Below the pieces are notes generated by a model that was given only the letters and a program-made list of their open reading frames with translations, did no database searches and was not told where the DNA came from. Made by a program: the position numbers and the translations under genes. This document shows positions 1-9,348 of a stretch of 64,000 bases of DNA, in pieces. Numbering within the stretch: position 1 is the stretch's first letter; each line of letters starts with the position of its first letter. The DNA comes from Ch67 sp041395845. Lineage in GTDB: Bacteria; Pseudomonadota; Gammaproteobacteria; Pseudomonadales; Ketobacteraceae. The stretch spans positions 62,001 through 126,000 of the forward strand of contig JAWKZS010000011.1 in NCBI GenBank assembly GCA_041395845.1. Reading direction: 5' to 3'.

Positions 1-143
1 CAGGCCATGCTGCGTTCGACATCGTGAAACACGCTGGTGGCCAGACGACCCGCTTCGCGCAGATCGGCGGTGAGATTTTCTTCCAGAAACGCGCGCACTT
101 CGTCGCGGAATTGCCGGTATTCCGGCTTCACGGTCAGGTCCAT
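1..143 (-). CDS. acyl-CoA dehydrogenase, N-terminal fragment (runs off window)
   Basis: This reading frame opens at an ATG at 143 and continues past the left edge of the window, so only the first 47 codons are visible. The start MDLTVKPEYRQFRDEVRAFL, followed by an acidic helix, is the typical beginning of the acyl-CoA dehydrogenase N-terminal helical domain. Members of that family are FAD enzymes that oxidise acyl-CoA thioesters in beta-oxidation. The substrate class cannot be told from this piece. A Rho-independent terminator for the gene behind it lies about 100 bases upstream, so it probably has its own promoter. Confidence 0.6.
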   Translation of the reverse strand, partial: MDLTVKPEYRQFRDEVRAFLEENLTADLREAGRLATSVFHDVERSMA

Positions 144-239
144 AAAGCGTTTTCCTCTGCAGAATTCCCACGCTGGAAATTCAAGTGTCCGATGGAGCTT
201 TCGTTGTTTGAATCGACGGGATTTGCAACGCGCAGCCAC

Positions 240-264
240 AAAAAAGCCGGGCGTGAACCCGGCT
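240..264 (-). terminator. Rho-independent terminator of the 306-1154 gene
   Basis: A 7-bp perfect stem (AGCCGGG/CCCGGCT) with a 6-base loop is followed on the minus strand by a T run. It lies about 40 bases past the stop codon at 306. Confidence 0.8.
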
Positions 265-305
265 TGTATTCTGCATTGGCCCGACTGTTCAGTCGATGGC
301 AAAAA

Positions 306-1154
306 CTATCTTTGCATGGCCTTGATCAGGCGCGTCAAGGCCAACGCCAGCTCTTTGGCGCCGGCCTCATCATGGGCAATCCGCATCCAGTCATCACCGG
401 TCACAGGATGACGGATGACACAGCTGTCCACCGCTTTGCTGCAGCGATAGGTCACATACGGATTCACCCCCAGGGTACTGAGACGATCCGTCGACAATTG
501 CGCCTGGCCGCCACTGGCCTGATTCACCTGGGTACGACTGACCACAATATCGGTGCGACCGCTGAGGGACAGGCTGTAGCTTTCCCGGTCGGACGTAGCC
601 AGATTCTTCACCTTGCCTTCCAGATAGGGATAGGACTTGAGCAGGCTGTTCACATGCAGCACCAGCGCACCCTGCAGCGTCGGCGCCGGGAACAGTTTGC
701 GCACCTTGTCGTCATAGGCTTTGCCTTCGCTGTCGCCGTTTTCCAACGCGATGGCTTTCAGATTGTCCTGGCCGGTGGCTGTCACCTGCTCCTGGCTGTC
801 CAACTGCTCCTCAATCTGGGTCAGCAACCGCAGGGCATCATCATAGTGATCCCCTTCCCGTCCAACCTTGGCGACATAATCACTCAGATGGGTACGCGCC
901 TGCTCCAGACTGCCTTCCCGCAGCAGCACCTGACCGAACAGGAAATGGAACATGGGGCGGGGTTCAACCTTGAGTGGGCCCACCCGCTCCAGATAGCGCC
1001 GCGCGCTATCAAAGTCCTGCTGGGCCACCTTTTCCTCGGCCGCAAGAATCAGGCGATCCGCCTCGATATCCGCCGGCAATGCCGCCAGCACGGATGTCGC
1101 ACACAAGACCGAGGAAAGCACTGCCGCACGCAAAAAACCGGTTTTTTTGTTCAT
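306..1154 (-). CDS. secreted protein of unknown function
   Basis: The product is about 282 residues. It starts with MNKKTGFLRAAVL and a hydrophobic stretch ending in VLAALPA, which fits a Sec signal peptide with cleavage near residue 25, so the mature protein is probably periplasmic. Residues about 30-120 look like short helical, TPR-like repeats (EEKVAQQDFDSARRYLE, FHFLFGQVLLREGSLEQARTHL). The C-terminal half is predicted globular and contains two cysteines near YRCSKAVDSCVIRHP. An upstream in-frame start at 1250 would add 32 residues before the signal peptide; 1154 is preferred because the signal peptide then begins at the N terminus. I do not recognise a specific function. Confidence 0.7.
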   Translation of the reverse strand: MNKKTGFLRAAVLSSVLCATSVLAALPADIEADRLILAAEEKVAQQDFDSARRYLERVGPLKVEPRPMFHFLFGQVLLREGSLEQARTHLSDYVAKVGREGDHYDDALRLLTQIEEQLDSQEQVTATGQDNLKAIALENGDSEGKAYDDKVRKLFPAPTLQGALVLHVNSLLKSYPYLEGKVKNLATSDRESYSLSLSGRTDIVVSRTQVNQASGGQAQLSTDRLSTLGVNPYVTYRCSKAVDSCVIRHPVTGDDWMRIAHDEAGAKELALALTRLIKAMQR

Positions 1155-1274
1155 GATGCCAGATTCAGTAATGACTGCCGGAGACAGCAGCAAAGGGAGT
1201 GTGATGCATGGAATTCTGACAACATGCCCCGGCCCGCGCAAGGGATGCACCGGGACATGTGATGGAAGTGTGAA

Positions 1275-1634
1275 TTACTCGGTCTTGAAGGTGAAATACT
1301 GGGTCAACCCTTCGATCAGATCGAGCAGTTCAATCGGCGGATCAATCAGCTTGAAACCGGTATCGAAACAGTCCGGACTGACATCCGGGCGACACCAGCA
1401 GCTCAACGCATCGAAGTCGATGTTGCGGGCGCCTTCGATTTCCCGCGGCAACTTGATGCGGAACTGGAATACGCTGTGGGTCAGCAACGGAATATGGCTG
1501 ACCAGACGCAACCCCTCGGTCGAGATGTTGACGATATAGCCGATCGGCTTACCAGTCTTGCGGTTGTACACACTGAGGTAGTAGCGCAAGTGGTGCCGTT
1601 TGATGACGCGTTTTTCTTTAATCTTCTTTTCCAT
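1275..1634 (-). CDS. PilZ domain protein (probable c-di-GMP receptor)
   Basis: The product has 119 residues and is essentially one PilZ domain. The two c-di-GMP-binding signatures are present: RxxxR as RHHLR near residues 12-16, and an (D/N)xSxxG motif as NISTEG about 20 residues later. Single-domain PilZ proteins bind cyclic di-GMP and relay it to motility, polysaccharide or other outputs. The ATG at 1634 is chosen over an upstream in-frame start at 1664 because GGGGA stands 5 to 9 bases before it. It is transcribed towards the secreted protein gene but with a 120-base gap. The output partner is unknown. Confidence 0.85.
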   Translation of the reverse strand: MEKKIKEKRVIKRHHLRYYLSVYNRKTGKPIGYIVNISTEGLRLVSHIPLLTHSVFQFRIKLPREIEGARNIDFDALSCWCRPDVSPDCFDTGFKLIDPPIELLDLIEGLTQYFTFKTE

Positions 1635-1941
1635 AATCCCCGGTCGCGCAAATGTGAGGGCCAAGGGCCATTACAAACAAACTGTCGAATCGTGTTTTAA
1701 GTTTAGTGCCTCCCGGCGTGACCACAACCGTATCCGCTATTTTTTTAACCGGTCATTTTCTGATCAAAAAACATTCCATTCCGCCGGTTCCGCATACGAC
1801 CAATTCCGTATGAAAGCCAATCAGTTGCAGATTTTTTTTAGAAAAGGCCTGAAAACCGTTGAATTAAAACCAACTGATTGAGCCATAATGGTGGAATACA
1901 ATCGTCTTCATGCAACTGCCCACAGGCGATAATTCACCGTT
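1635..1941. other. AT-rich intergenic region between divergent PilZ and slt genes
   Basis: No gene is visible. It holds a perfect 10-bp inverted repeat, CAATCAGTTG at 1818-1827 and CAACTGATTG at 1871-1880, and a shorter one, CATACG/CGTATG, near 1794-1813. These could be regulatory sites for either divergent gene; nothing more can be supported. Confidence 0.4.
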
Positions 1942-4065
1942 ATGACGCTCAACCCGCTGTTTCTGCTCTGCTTTCTTCTGGCTCTTGTTCCGCTTTCCCT
2001 GCAGGCACGTCCCCAGGCGGACGTGACCGGCGCCCAGGAAAAACACTGGGAGGCCCAGCGTGCCGCCTACAAGCAGGCCCTGCAATTACTGTCCCGCGGG
2101 GAGCGGGAGCAGTTCCGCGCCGCCGCAGAGAAGCTGCGGGACTACGCCCTCTACCCGGACCTGAAATACCGCGAGCATCTGCGCTATATCAACCAGCTCA
2201 CCGAGCAGGATGTCCGCGAGTTCATGCAGGCATACGGCGATTCCGTCCTGTCGCTGCGCCTGCATCAGCAGTGGATTCAGTTCCTGGCTGACCGAAAGGA
2301 CTGGAAAGCCTATCTGCAGGCCTACCGCCCCGGCCAGTTTTCGGCCCAGTACGACTGCTATTACTACTGGGGCCAATACAAGGTGGGTAACCGCGAAGAA
2401 GCCTTTGCCGGTGCCCGCAAGATGTGGCTGGTGGGCAAATCCCAGCATGATGCCTGTAACCCGCTATTCGGCGTCTGGCAAACCACCAACAAGATCGACG
2501 GCCCCCTGGCCTGGGAACGGATGGCACTGGCGATCGACAACAACCAGCTGCAACTGGCCCGCCATCTGGAAAGTTTTCTGCCCAGCGCGGAAAAGCCCAT
2601 TGCCCAGGAATGGCGGGAACTGCACCGCGACCCAACCCGACTGAAGAACCTGAACCGCTACCGCGGCTGGGGCGACAAGGCCAAGCCGCTGATCAAGACT
2701 GGCTTTGCCCGTCTTGTTCGCAGCAACCGTGATCTGGCCTTGCAGCTGTGGCCCCAGTACCAGACCGCGTTCCGCTTCAACGCCGACGAAAAAGCCGTCC
2801 TGCTGGGTGACATGGCCTTCGTGCTCGGCGCCAACTACACCGACAATGCGGACTACTGGCTGGCCCAGGCACTTCAGTACGAAACCAATCGCTCACTGGC
2901 TCCGCTGGCCGTGCGCAATGCGTTGCGTAAAAAGGAATGGACACGGGTACGCAGCTGGCTGGCCCTGATCGACGAAGCCGACCAGGACGAAGCCGAATGG
3001 CGCTACTGGACGGCCCGCGCTGACCGCAGCATCGGCCCCATCGATCCCGCTAAAATGCCCCGCATCCGTATTGATGAGCACCGGGTGGATTTTCTGGGTT
3101 TCCAGCAACGCTTCCAGCAGGCGCTGTACAGCCGGCGGGACTTTTTCATGCTGCTGCCGGAATCCATCGTGCACCGCTATTTTGCCTACGCCAACCCGAC
3201 GGCAGCACTGCAGACCCTGTCCCAGGAACGCCACTACTATGGTTTCCTGTCCAGCGAACTGCTGCGCAAACCGCTGAACCTGAATGCGGAACCCGTACCG
3301 GTAACCAAGAAACAGTTGCTGGCAATGGCGTCACGGCCCGCCATCCAGCGCGCGCGCGAACTGTATCTGCAGGATGAAGTGATGCAATCACGCATTGAGT
3401 GGCATTACACCATCAATCGCATGAATGAAGATGATCGCGCTCTGGCGGCCCACCTGGCGCACCTGTGGGACTGGAATCATTCCGCCATCATCGCCGCCGC
3501 CCGCTCAAGTGCGTTCGATGATCTGGATATCCGTTTTCCCACCGCCCATCGCAAAGCCGTGCTCCAGCACGCCAGCAGCGCCGGCATCGAACCGGACTGG
3601 GTCTACGCGGTGATCCGTCAGGAAAGCGCCTTCCTCCCCGCTGCGCGGTCGCCCGTGGGTGCACAGGGGCTGATGCAGATCATGCCCGGCACTGCCCGCC
3701 AGCTGGCCCGCGACATGCGTATTGCGGTGCCTTCCGCCAAACAGATGCTGGAGCCGGATATCAATATCCGCATGGGTACGTTTTATCTGAAGCAATTACT
3801 GGAACAGTTCGACGGCAACATCATTCTGGCCACTGCGTCCTACAATGCCGGGCCGCACCGGGCCAAGGCATGGCAGCCCCGCTACTCAGCGATGGAAGGC
3901 GACATCTGGGTGGATACGATTCCGTTCAAGGAAACCCGGGAATACGTGAAGAACATTCTGGCCTATCAGGCAATCTACCGGCATCACCTGGGGCGGGAAG
4001 TGGCCCTGTCCAGCGCGCTGGCATCGATTCCGGCGCGGCAGCCAGCCGCAACCGCGCAGCGCTGA
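1942..4065 (+). CDS. slt: soluble lytic murein transglycosylase (Slt70 family)
   Basis: The 707-residue product cleaves the MurNAc-GlcNAc bond of peptidoglycan with formation of 1,6-anhydro-MurNAc. A signal peptide (residues 1-22, ending LQARP) sends it to the periplasm. Residues about 30-520 are the long alpha-superhelical U and linker regions of Slt70, and the C-terminal SLT domain starts near 545. Catalytic Glu561 lies in IRQESAF, followed by GAQGLMQIMP and the ASYNAGPHR motif. The length is slightly above that of the E. coli enzyme (about 645). The Shine-Dalgarno sequence is weak. It is convergent with the serine hydrolase gene, with only about 36 bases between the two stop codons. Confidence 0.93.
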   Translation: MTLNPLFLLCFLLALVPLSLQARPQADVTGAQEKHWEAQRAAYKQALQLLSRGEREQFRAAAEKLRDYALYPDLKYREHLRYINQLTEQDVREFMQAYGDSVLSLRLHQQWIQFLADRKDWKAYLQAYRPGQFSAQYDCYYYWGQYKVGNREEAFAGARKMWLVGKSQHDACNPLFGVWQTTNKIDGPLAWERMALAIDNNQLQLARHLESFLPSAEKPIAQEWRELHRDPTRLKNLNRYRGWGDKAKPLIKTGFARLVRSNRDLALQLWPQYQTAFRFNADEKAVLLGDMAFVLGANYTDNADYWLAQALQYETNRSLAPLAVRNALRKKEWTRVRSWLALIDEADQDEAEWRYWTARADRSIGPIDPAKMPRIRIDEHRVDFLGFQQRFQQALYSRRDFFMLLPESIVHRYFAYANPTAALQTLSQERHYYGFLSSELLRKPLNLNAEPVPVTKKQLLAMASRPAIQRARELYLQDEVMQSRIEWHYTINRMNEDDRALAAHLAHLWDWNHSAIIAAARSSAFDDLDIRFPTAHRKAVLQHASSAGIEPDWVYAVIRQESAFLPAARSPVGAQGLMQIMPGTARQLARDMRIAVPSAKQMLEPDINIRMGTFYLKQLLEQFDGNIILATASYNAGPHRAKAWQPRYSAMEGDIWVDTIPFKETREYVKNILAYQAIYRHHLGREVALSSALASIPARQPAATAQR

Positions 4066-4101
4066 TCCGTTAGGGCATCAGCGCTGGCGATCTGCTGAAG
4101 A

Positions 4102-5373
4102 TCAGGCCTGAAACACCCGCTTGCAGCGTTTGGAAATGGACGCCAGCAACAGCGCCAGACGGGGAATGTGGGTACCGAGCACCGGATTGCCCGAAGTCAG
4201 CAACGACACCGCAATCATCCGCTCGGGATCGGCCCAGCAGAAATTATTGGTCAATCCCAAGTGACCATAAGCATGAGGCGTCGCCGGACCAAACAGACCC
4301 ACCGGGTAATTGCCCAGCATCATGCCGGCGCTGTATCGCATCGGTGCCAGCAGCATGCTGTCGAGCTCGGTGGCATTCACTTCGCGCACGGCTCGCTCGA
4401 TGGTCACCGGCTGGAAAATCCGCTTGCCTTCATACTCACCGCCATTGAGCAGACACTGGAAGAAACGGGAACACTCTTCGGCCGTTGCCACCATATTGCC
4501 CGCCGGAATCACCTGCTGATAAAAACGCGGATCATTCGACAGCTCGATGGCCTTGCTCAACTCTGCGCCCAGAATGCGCTTGATGAACTGCTTCACCGGA
4601 AACACGATGGGGAAACCGGTCAGATAATTGCGGGCAATCTGCGGATACGCCTCATCTGGAACACCGTAATTGAAATGGGTGAAGCCCATCGGCAGCTGCA
4701 CATTATCGCGGTGGAATTCACGAATGTTCTGCCCGGTCACCCGCTCCACCAGCTCGCCCAGTACGTAGCCACCGGTCAGCGCATGGTAGGCCAGTTCACG
4801 GCCGTGCAGATTGGTGGGCTCCGCGTTGTTGATCAGATTCATGATGGCATCGTGATCGAACAGCACTTCCGGATCAATATCCTTGAATGACGCAATACCC
4901 GCACGGTGGGCCAGAATCTGCTGGATGGTAATGCGCTTCTTGCCGTTGGCCGCGAATTCAGGAATGTAAAAGCTCACCGGATTGAGCAGATTGATTTCAC
5001 CGCGCTCTTCCAGCAGATGGATCAGCATGGCGGTGATGGCCTTGGATGCGGAAAACAGGCAGAACGGCGTTTCCGGCGTCGCCACCACTTTCTCGCCATG
5101 ATCGCCGGGGCCATTGCCACGCACATGGCCGATGGAGCGGTTCAGCAGAATCTCACCGTGACGGCGGATGCAGATCGACAGCGCAGGATAGGCGCCGGTG
5201 CGATACAACGCCTGCACGTTTTCCCAGATGATGTCCCTGTCCCGCTCGGTCAGACCCAGCCATTCGGGATTGACTTCGTTGTCGGCGATGCGCACCACAT
5301 CATCAATGGAATCCGGTACGTTGATATTGTTTTCGATGGTAGCCAAAGGATTGAGCGAGATTGCCATAGTCAT
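4102..5373 (-). CDS. serine hydrolase of the beta-lactamase/esterase EstB family
   Basis: This 423-residue protein belongs to the class C beta-lactamase-like hydrolases that act mostly as esterases or peptidases. The nucleophile motif SxxK is seen as S108-A-S-K111 in FSASKAIT. A tyrosine motif follows near residue 198 (AYHALTGGY), and a GHLGLTN stretch near residue 380 stands in the place of the KTG box. There is no clear signal peptide, so it may be cytoplasmic. An ATG two codons downstream (5367) is an alternative start. The substrate is unknown; a lipid ester is plausible given the neighbours but is not shown. Confidence 0.82.
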   Translation of the reverse strand: MTMAISLNPLATIENNINVPDSIDDVVRIADNEVNPEWLGLTERDRDIIWENVQALYRTGAYPALSICIRRHGEILLNRSIGHVRGNGPGDHGEKVVATPETPFCLFSASKAITAMLIHLLEERGEINLLNPVSFYIPEFAANGKKRITIQQILAHRAGIASFKDIDPEVLFDHDAIMNLINNAEPTNLHGRELAYHALTGGYVLGELVERVTGQNIREFHRDNVQLPMGFTHFNYGVPDEAYPQIARNYLTGFPIVFPVKQFIKRILGAELSKAIELSNDPRFYQQVIPAGNMVATAEECSRFFQCLLNGGEYEGKRIFQPVTIERAVREVNATELDSMLLAPMRYSAGMMLGNYPVGLFGPATPHAYGHLGLTNNFCWADPERMIAVSLLTSGNPVLGTHIPRLALLLASISKRCKRVFQA

Positions 5374-5682
5374 TGTTGGTCGCCTGCGCGACTGCCTCCT
5401 GCGCGAGAAACTGTTTCAAGTATAGGAAGCAACAGCCAGCTCCGCATTCCCGCGCGCGCCGATACAGAATGCGAAAAACTGTTACCCCAATGCCCAATTC
5501 GGGCCAGACAGGCGGCAAAGCCTACGCAAAAATCCCCCCTCTGTCACTGCTTCAAACCGACGGTATACGACGTGTTACAACAGTGCGCCGACAAACTGTG
5601 TACAATAGCCCTATCGGCGGCTGCAGCGTCGCCGCAGGCCCGATTATCACGGAAGATTCCTGTTCATTTTCAAGGTGTTAAC
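5374..5682. other. intergenic region between divergent hydrolase and ABC1 kinase genes
   Basis: No gene is supported in these roughly 310 bases. A TACAAT hexamer near 5600 is a possible -10 element for the downstream kinase, but no good -35 is at the right spacing. Confidence 0.35.
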
Positions 5683-7008
5683 ATGTCATCCAAACCGACC
5701 CGCATTGATCTGCTGGCCCAGGGTCTGAAAGGCGCCCTGCGTATTGGCCAGACTGTCCGCGTCCTCGCCCAAACCGGCATCGAATGGCTGCAGGGCGACC
5801 GCCCGCCCACCCCGAAACTGCTGCGCCAGACCTTCGAACGCCTCGGCACTACCTATATCAAGCTGGGCCAGTTCATCGCCAGTTCGCCCTCGATCTTTCC
5901 CGACGACTACGTGGAAGAATTCCAGCTGTGCCTGGACAAGACCTCGCCGGTGCCATTCCACGTCATGAAACGGGTGATGGAAAAGGAACTGGGCAAGTCG
6001 CTGGAAACCATTTTTGCCGAGTTTGATCCGGTGCCGCTGGCATCCGCCTCAATTGCCCAGGTATATGCCGCCAAGCTGGTGACCGGTGAAGATGTCGTGG
6101 TGAAAGTACAGAAGCCCGGCGTCGAAGACATCCTGCTGACCGACCTGAATTTCCTCTATGTCGGCGCACGGATTCTTGAATATTTCGTGCCGAACCTGAG
6201 CATGGCGTCACTTTCCGCCATCGTCGACGAAATCCAGAAAGGCATGCTGGCGGAATGTGATTTCTTCCAGGAAGCCGCCAACATCGAAGCGTTCCAGAAA
6301 TTCCTCAAGGAAACCGGCAACGATCAGGCCACCGCGCCCAAGGTATTCAAGCAGGCGTCCACCATGCGGGTGCTGACCATGGAGCGGTTCTATGGCGTAC
6401 CGTTCACCGACCTGGACAGCATCCAGCACATCGTGGAAGACCCTGAAGCAGTGCTGATTACCGCGATGAACACCTGGTTCGCCAGCCTGATGTTCTGCGA
6501 ATCCTTCCACGCGGATGTCCACGCCGGCAACCTGCTGGTACTGCGCGACGGCCGCATCGGCTTCATCGATTTCGGCATCGTCGGCCGCATCCGTCCGCAA
6601 ACCTGGGAATCCATGTCCAAGTTCATCTGGGCCATCGGCCAGGAGAATTACAAGGAAATGGCCGAGGCGATGGTCGGCATCGGCATGACCGATCACGAAG
6701 TCGACGTGCAGCGGCTGGAAAAAGACATCCAGAATCTGTACGCGGCCATGAACACGGTAATGCCGGAAGTGGATATTCACAGCCCGGATTTCGTGTCGAT
6801 CAACGAGCACGAAGTAAACCGGGTAATGATGGATCTGGTGGGCATCGGCAAACGCCACGGCATTCATTTTCCCCGCGAATTTGCCCTGCTGCTGAAACAG
6901 CTGCTCTACTTCGACCGTTACGTGCGCTTGCTGGCGATGGATTCCAACATCTACTTCGATGACCGGCTGAATATCACGCCGGAGATGAACTGGACGGCGC
7001 TTCACTGA
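5683..7008 (+). CDS. ABC1/UbiB-family atypical kinase (first copy)
   Basis: The product has 441 residues from the ATG at 5683. It carries the hallmarks of the ABC1/ADCK/UbiB family: the KxGQ motif (KLGQ, residues 60-63) with its following helix, an ASAS/SIAQVY loop in place of a glycine-rich loop, a VVVKVQKPGV lysine segment, an E in CDFFQEAAN, and the catalytic HADVHAGNLL and IDFG segments. Family members support ubiquinone or isoprenoid-lipid metabolism. It lacks the C-terminal transmembrane helices typical of true UbiB. The reading frame stays open far upstream, but the conserved region begins here. A second copy lies at 9349. Confidence 0.85.
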   Translation: MSSKPTRIDLLAQGLKGALRIGQTVRVLAQTGIEWLQGDRPPTPKLLRQTFERLGTTYIKLGQFIASSPSIFPDDYVEEFQLCLDKTSPVPFHVMKRVMEKELGKSLETIFAEFDPVPLASASIAQVYAAKLVTGEDVVVKVQKPGVEDILLTDLNFLYVGARILEYFVPNLSMASLSAIVDEIQKGMLAECDFFQEAANIEAFQKFLKETGNDQATAPKVFKQASTMRVLTMERFYGVPFTDLDSIQHIVEDPEAVLITAMNTWFASLMFCESFHADVHAGNLLVLRDGRIGFIDFGIVGRIRPQTWESMSKFIWAIGQENYKEMAEAMVGIGMTDHEVDVQRLEKDIQNLYAAMNTVMPEVDIHSPDFVSINEHEVNRVMMDLVGIGKRHGIHFPREFALLLKQLLYFDRYVRLLAMDSNIYFDDRLNITPEMNWTALH

Positions 7009-7057
7009 GCGACAGCGACAATAGGTGAAGCGGCTGAAATTACGTGCCACCACAAAC

Positions 7058-7087
7058 AAAAAGGCGACCCTTCCGAGTCGCCTTTTT
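7058..7087. terminator. bidirectional terminator between kinase and epimerase genes
   Basis: A GGCGAC/GTCGCC stem is flanked by AAAAA on the left and TTTTT on the right, so it can serve both convergent genes. Confidence 0.85.
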
Positions 7088-7108
7088 GTTTTCCCCGCGA
7101 AAACCGCG

Positions 7109-8062
7109 CTACAAAATACCCATTTCCTTCTTCTCGCGATAATACGTAAAAATATCCTCGAGTGTCCGTTTGGGTTTGAAATGAAATGTCTTGCTGAACA
7201 ATGACCCGTCCATGATAACCGGATACTTGTAATAATTCAGCAGGTACGGCGGCCAGCCTTTCCAGTCGAAGCGCTCGCTGATTTTCTTCGGCAGCCACTC
7301 TGGCACCGACGGCACCGGCAGGCGCTTGCAGCCACACAGCTGCACCGCTTCCTGATAGCTGATCCAGTCTTCCGTCGTCACGTTGTAGACGCCCGGCTTG
7401 TTACGGCGGAACGCCAGCGCTACCGCATGGCCCATGTCCTCCACATGAATGAACTGCATCATGGGGGAAAAGCCCATCAGCACCGGCGCATACTTGCTGG
7501 ACAGCAGCAGACTCATGGAATTGAGCACCCCCGGCCCGGCGATGTTGCTGGGGCGCAGGATGGTGATGTTCAACTCCGGATACTTCCACAGATAGATATT
7601 GGCGAGGTTTTCCAGCTCCACCGAATCCACCAGATCCATGGTCAGTTCCGATGCCTTGAGCGGGGCTTCCTCGCTCAGCAGTGCCGGGTTGTACGGGCTG
7701 GCGCCGTAGACGAAATAGGTGGACAGCACCACCACCTTGGTCACGCCATACTTGTGGGCCAGATCCAGCAGGCGCTGGGTTCCCAGTACGTTATGGTTGT
7801 AACGGTTGCGATGGGTGGATTCGTACAGGCCCATCCGGCCCAGGTGAATCACGCCCTCGATGCGATGCTTGCGGAAAATATCCTCAAAACCGCGCTTGTT
7901 GTATTCCACCCGGTAGCTGGACATGCCTTCCTGACGGGGCACCCGGCGGCGAAAATCCACCTGAACGATGTGATAGTCCCGCTTGAGTTCCTGAATCACA
8001 TGCTGGGCCAGCGCGCCACCGGCACCGGTGACCAGAATTTCCGGTTTATGTTTGTGCATCAT
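7109..8062 (-). CDS. NAD-dependent epimerase/dehydratase-like protein (extended SDR)
   Basis: The product has 317 residues. The nucleotide-binding motif TGAGGALA is at residues about 12-19, and STYFVYG and ILRPSNIAGPG match the extended-SDR Rossmann family (sugar epimerases, hydroxysteroid dehydrogenase-like). The usual catalytic YxxxK is not seen: the expected place reads DLVDSVELE, with Asp and Ser where Tyr and Lys belong. It may therefore be a binding or regulatory protein rather than a standard dehydrogenase. The ATG at 8062 overlaps the stop of the acyltransferase gene as ATGA and sits behind AGGGG, so the two are probably translationally coupled. Confidence 0.8.
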   Translation of the reverse strand: MMHKHKPEILVTGAGGALAQHVIQELKRDYHIVQVDFRRRVPRQEGMSSYRVEYNKRGFEDIFRKHRIEGVIHLGRMGLYESTHRNRYNHNVLGTQRLLDLAHKYGVTKVVVLSTYFVYGASPYNPALLSEEAPLKASELTMDLVDSVELENLANIYLWKYPELNITILRPSNIAGPGVLNSMSLLLSSKYAPVLMGFSPMMQFIHVEDMGHAVALAFRRNKPGVYNVTTEDWISYQEAVQLCGCKRLPVPSVPEWLPKKISERFDWKGWPPYLLNYYKYPVIMDGSLFSKTFHFKPKRTLEDIFTYYREKKEMGIL

Positions 8063-8877
8063 TTGAACCACCCCTGCCGTTCCCGCAAACCACGGGCAAT
8101 CAGACCGTTTATCGCTTCCTTCACCTGTTCGACTTTCAGCGCCACATCGTCTTCGTCGGTCACCGGACCTTCGAACCGCATGGGTTCACCAAAGTACAGC
8201 CGCACCTTGGCCGGCAGCGGCACAGGCGTGGTCACCGGAAAATACGGAATGCCGAACATCCGGGCGATGGTGGTCAGATGGAACGGCGTCGGCATGGTTT
8301 CTTCGCAGCCGACCACACCCACCGGCAGGATCGGCGTGTTCTCGGTGATCGCCAGATGCATGAACCCAAGTCCAAAACGCTGCAGCTGGTAACGCTTGTC
8401 CCAGGTCTTGCCAGAACCGCGCACCCCTTCCGGGAACACAATGATGGCTTCGTCCGACTGCAGCATGCGGGCGCAGTTTTCCGGATCACCGACCACCCCG
8501 CCCAGTTCGTTCATCAGGTTGCCCAGGAACGGTACCGTCGGGAAGAAGCGCTCGATCATGACCCGCAGGGAACGGGGGCCATGGGGATTGGTTGCCATGG
8601 CGTAGCCGATCAGCATGCCATCCATGGGCAGCTGGCCACTGTGATTGGCGATCACCAGAACCCGTCCCTCTTTAGGAACGTTTTCCAGGCCAAAGGCTTC
8701 GACACGAAAGTATTTTTCGTAGAGGGGTTTCAGGGCTTCCAGACCGAGCTTGGCGGCATCGGTGTTATAGCCCCACGGATCATATCCAAAGGTACCTACC
8801 GGCTTGGGTATCCGATCGATAATGGCATCGGTAGCCGGCGTCACAAAACGCTGCTTCAGAAAGCTTCTCAGGCTCAT
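8059..8877 (-). CDS. lysophospholipid/glycerophosphate acyltransferase (PlsC family)
   Basis: The 272-residue protein has the acyltransferase signature NHxxxxD (NHSGQLPMD, about residues 88-96) and the substrate-binding FPEG motif (FPEGVRGSGK), typical of 1-acyl-glycerol-3-phosphate acyltransferases and relatives. It should transfer an acyl chain from acyl-CoA or acyl-ACP at the inner membrane. The start at 8877 has GAGG eight bases upstream; a frame extending to 8967 lacks such support. It heads a two-gene operon with the epimerase-like gene, suggesting work on one lipid. The exact acceptor is unknown. Confidence 0.85.
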   Translation of the reverse strand: MSLRSFLKQRFVTPATDAIIDRIPKPVGTFGYDPWGYNTDAAKLGLEALKPLYEKYFRVEAFGLENVPKEGRVLVIANHSGQLPMDGMLIGYAMATNPHGPRSLRVMIERFFPTVPFLGNLMNELGGVVGDPENCARMLQSDEAIIVFPEGVRGSGKTWDKRYQLQRFGLGFMHLAITENTPILPVGVVGCEETMPTPFHLTTIARMFGIPYFPVTTPVPLPAKVRLYFGEPMRFEGPVTDEDDVALKVEQVKEAINGLIARGLRERQGWFK

Positions 8878-9348
8878 TCCTGCGACCTCACTAACATCCC
8901 TTAAAGTACGGCCGAATAACTCCCCCAGTGATCCAGCCGCACAACCTTGAGCCAATAACGGGCTCACGTATACAAAGCATTACTGGCCATGCAACGACAA
9001 TGCCCCTTTAGGGTCAAAGCCAGACAGGCAGAAAACAAAAGGACTAAAACGGGGAGTTTTTGTTGTTCTGGACGGGTTACCTGCATCCATCCCGGACACC
9101 GGTACATTCTTGGGTGCACCCCTATGCGGCGCGCATTATAACGAAAGAAACTTGTCAGCACAGTATCGGTGCAGCGAAACAGTACAGATTGCAATCAATC
9201 TGCAACATTCCGATCCGATGGCCCCAATGGACCGGCTGACGTCATCCGTCACTCCGGGGCTTTACTCAAGCGAGTGAACTGATCGAATATCGCCCCCGGA
9301 TACCCGTGCTATGTTTAAACAGTTGAATCCGACCCCAGTGAGGTTGTT
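8878..9348. other. divergent promoter region between acyltransferase operon and second ABC1 kinase
   Basis: No gene is supported here. On the minus strand a perfect TATAAT (9135-9140) could be the -10 element for the acyltransferase operon; the -35 match is poor. For the plus-strand kinase the only clear signal is a GTGAGG ribosome-binding site near 9338. Confidence 0.4.

Noticed and set aside
24..1262. Long plus-strand open frame of 412 codons
   Set aside because: It is antisense to the secreted protein gene and the acyl-CoA dehydrogenase start; its product is His/Gln/Arg-rich without any motif, as expected for the complement of a GC-rich gene.
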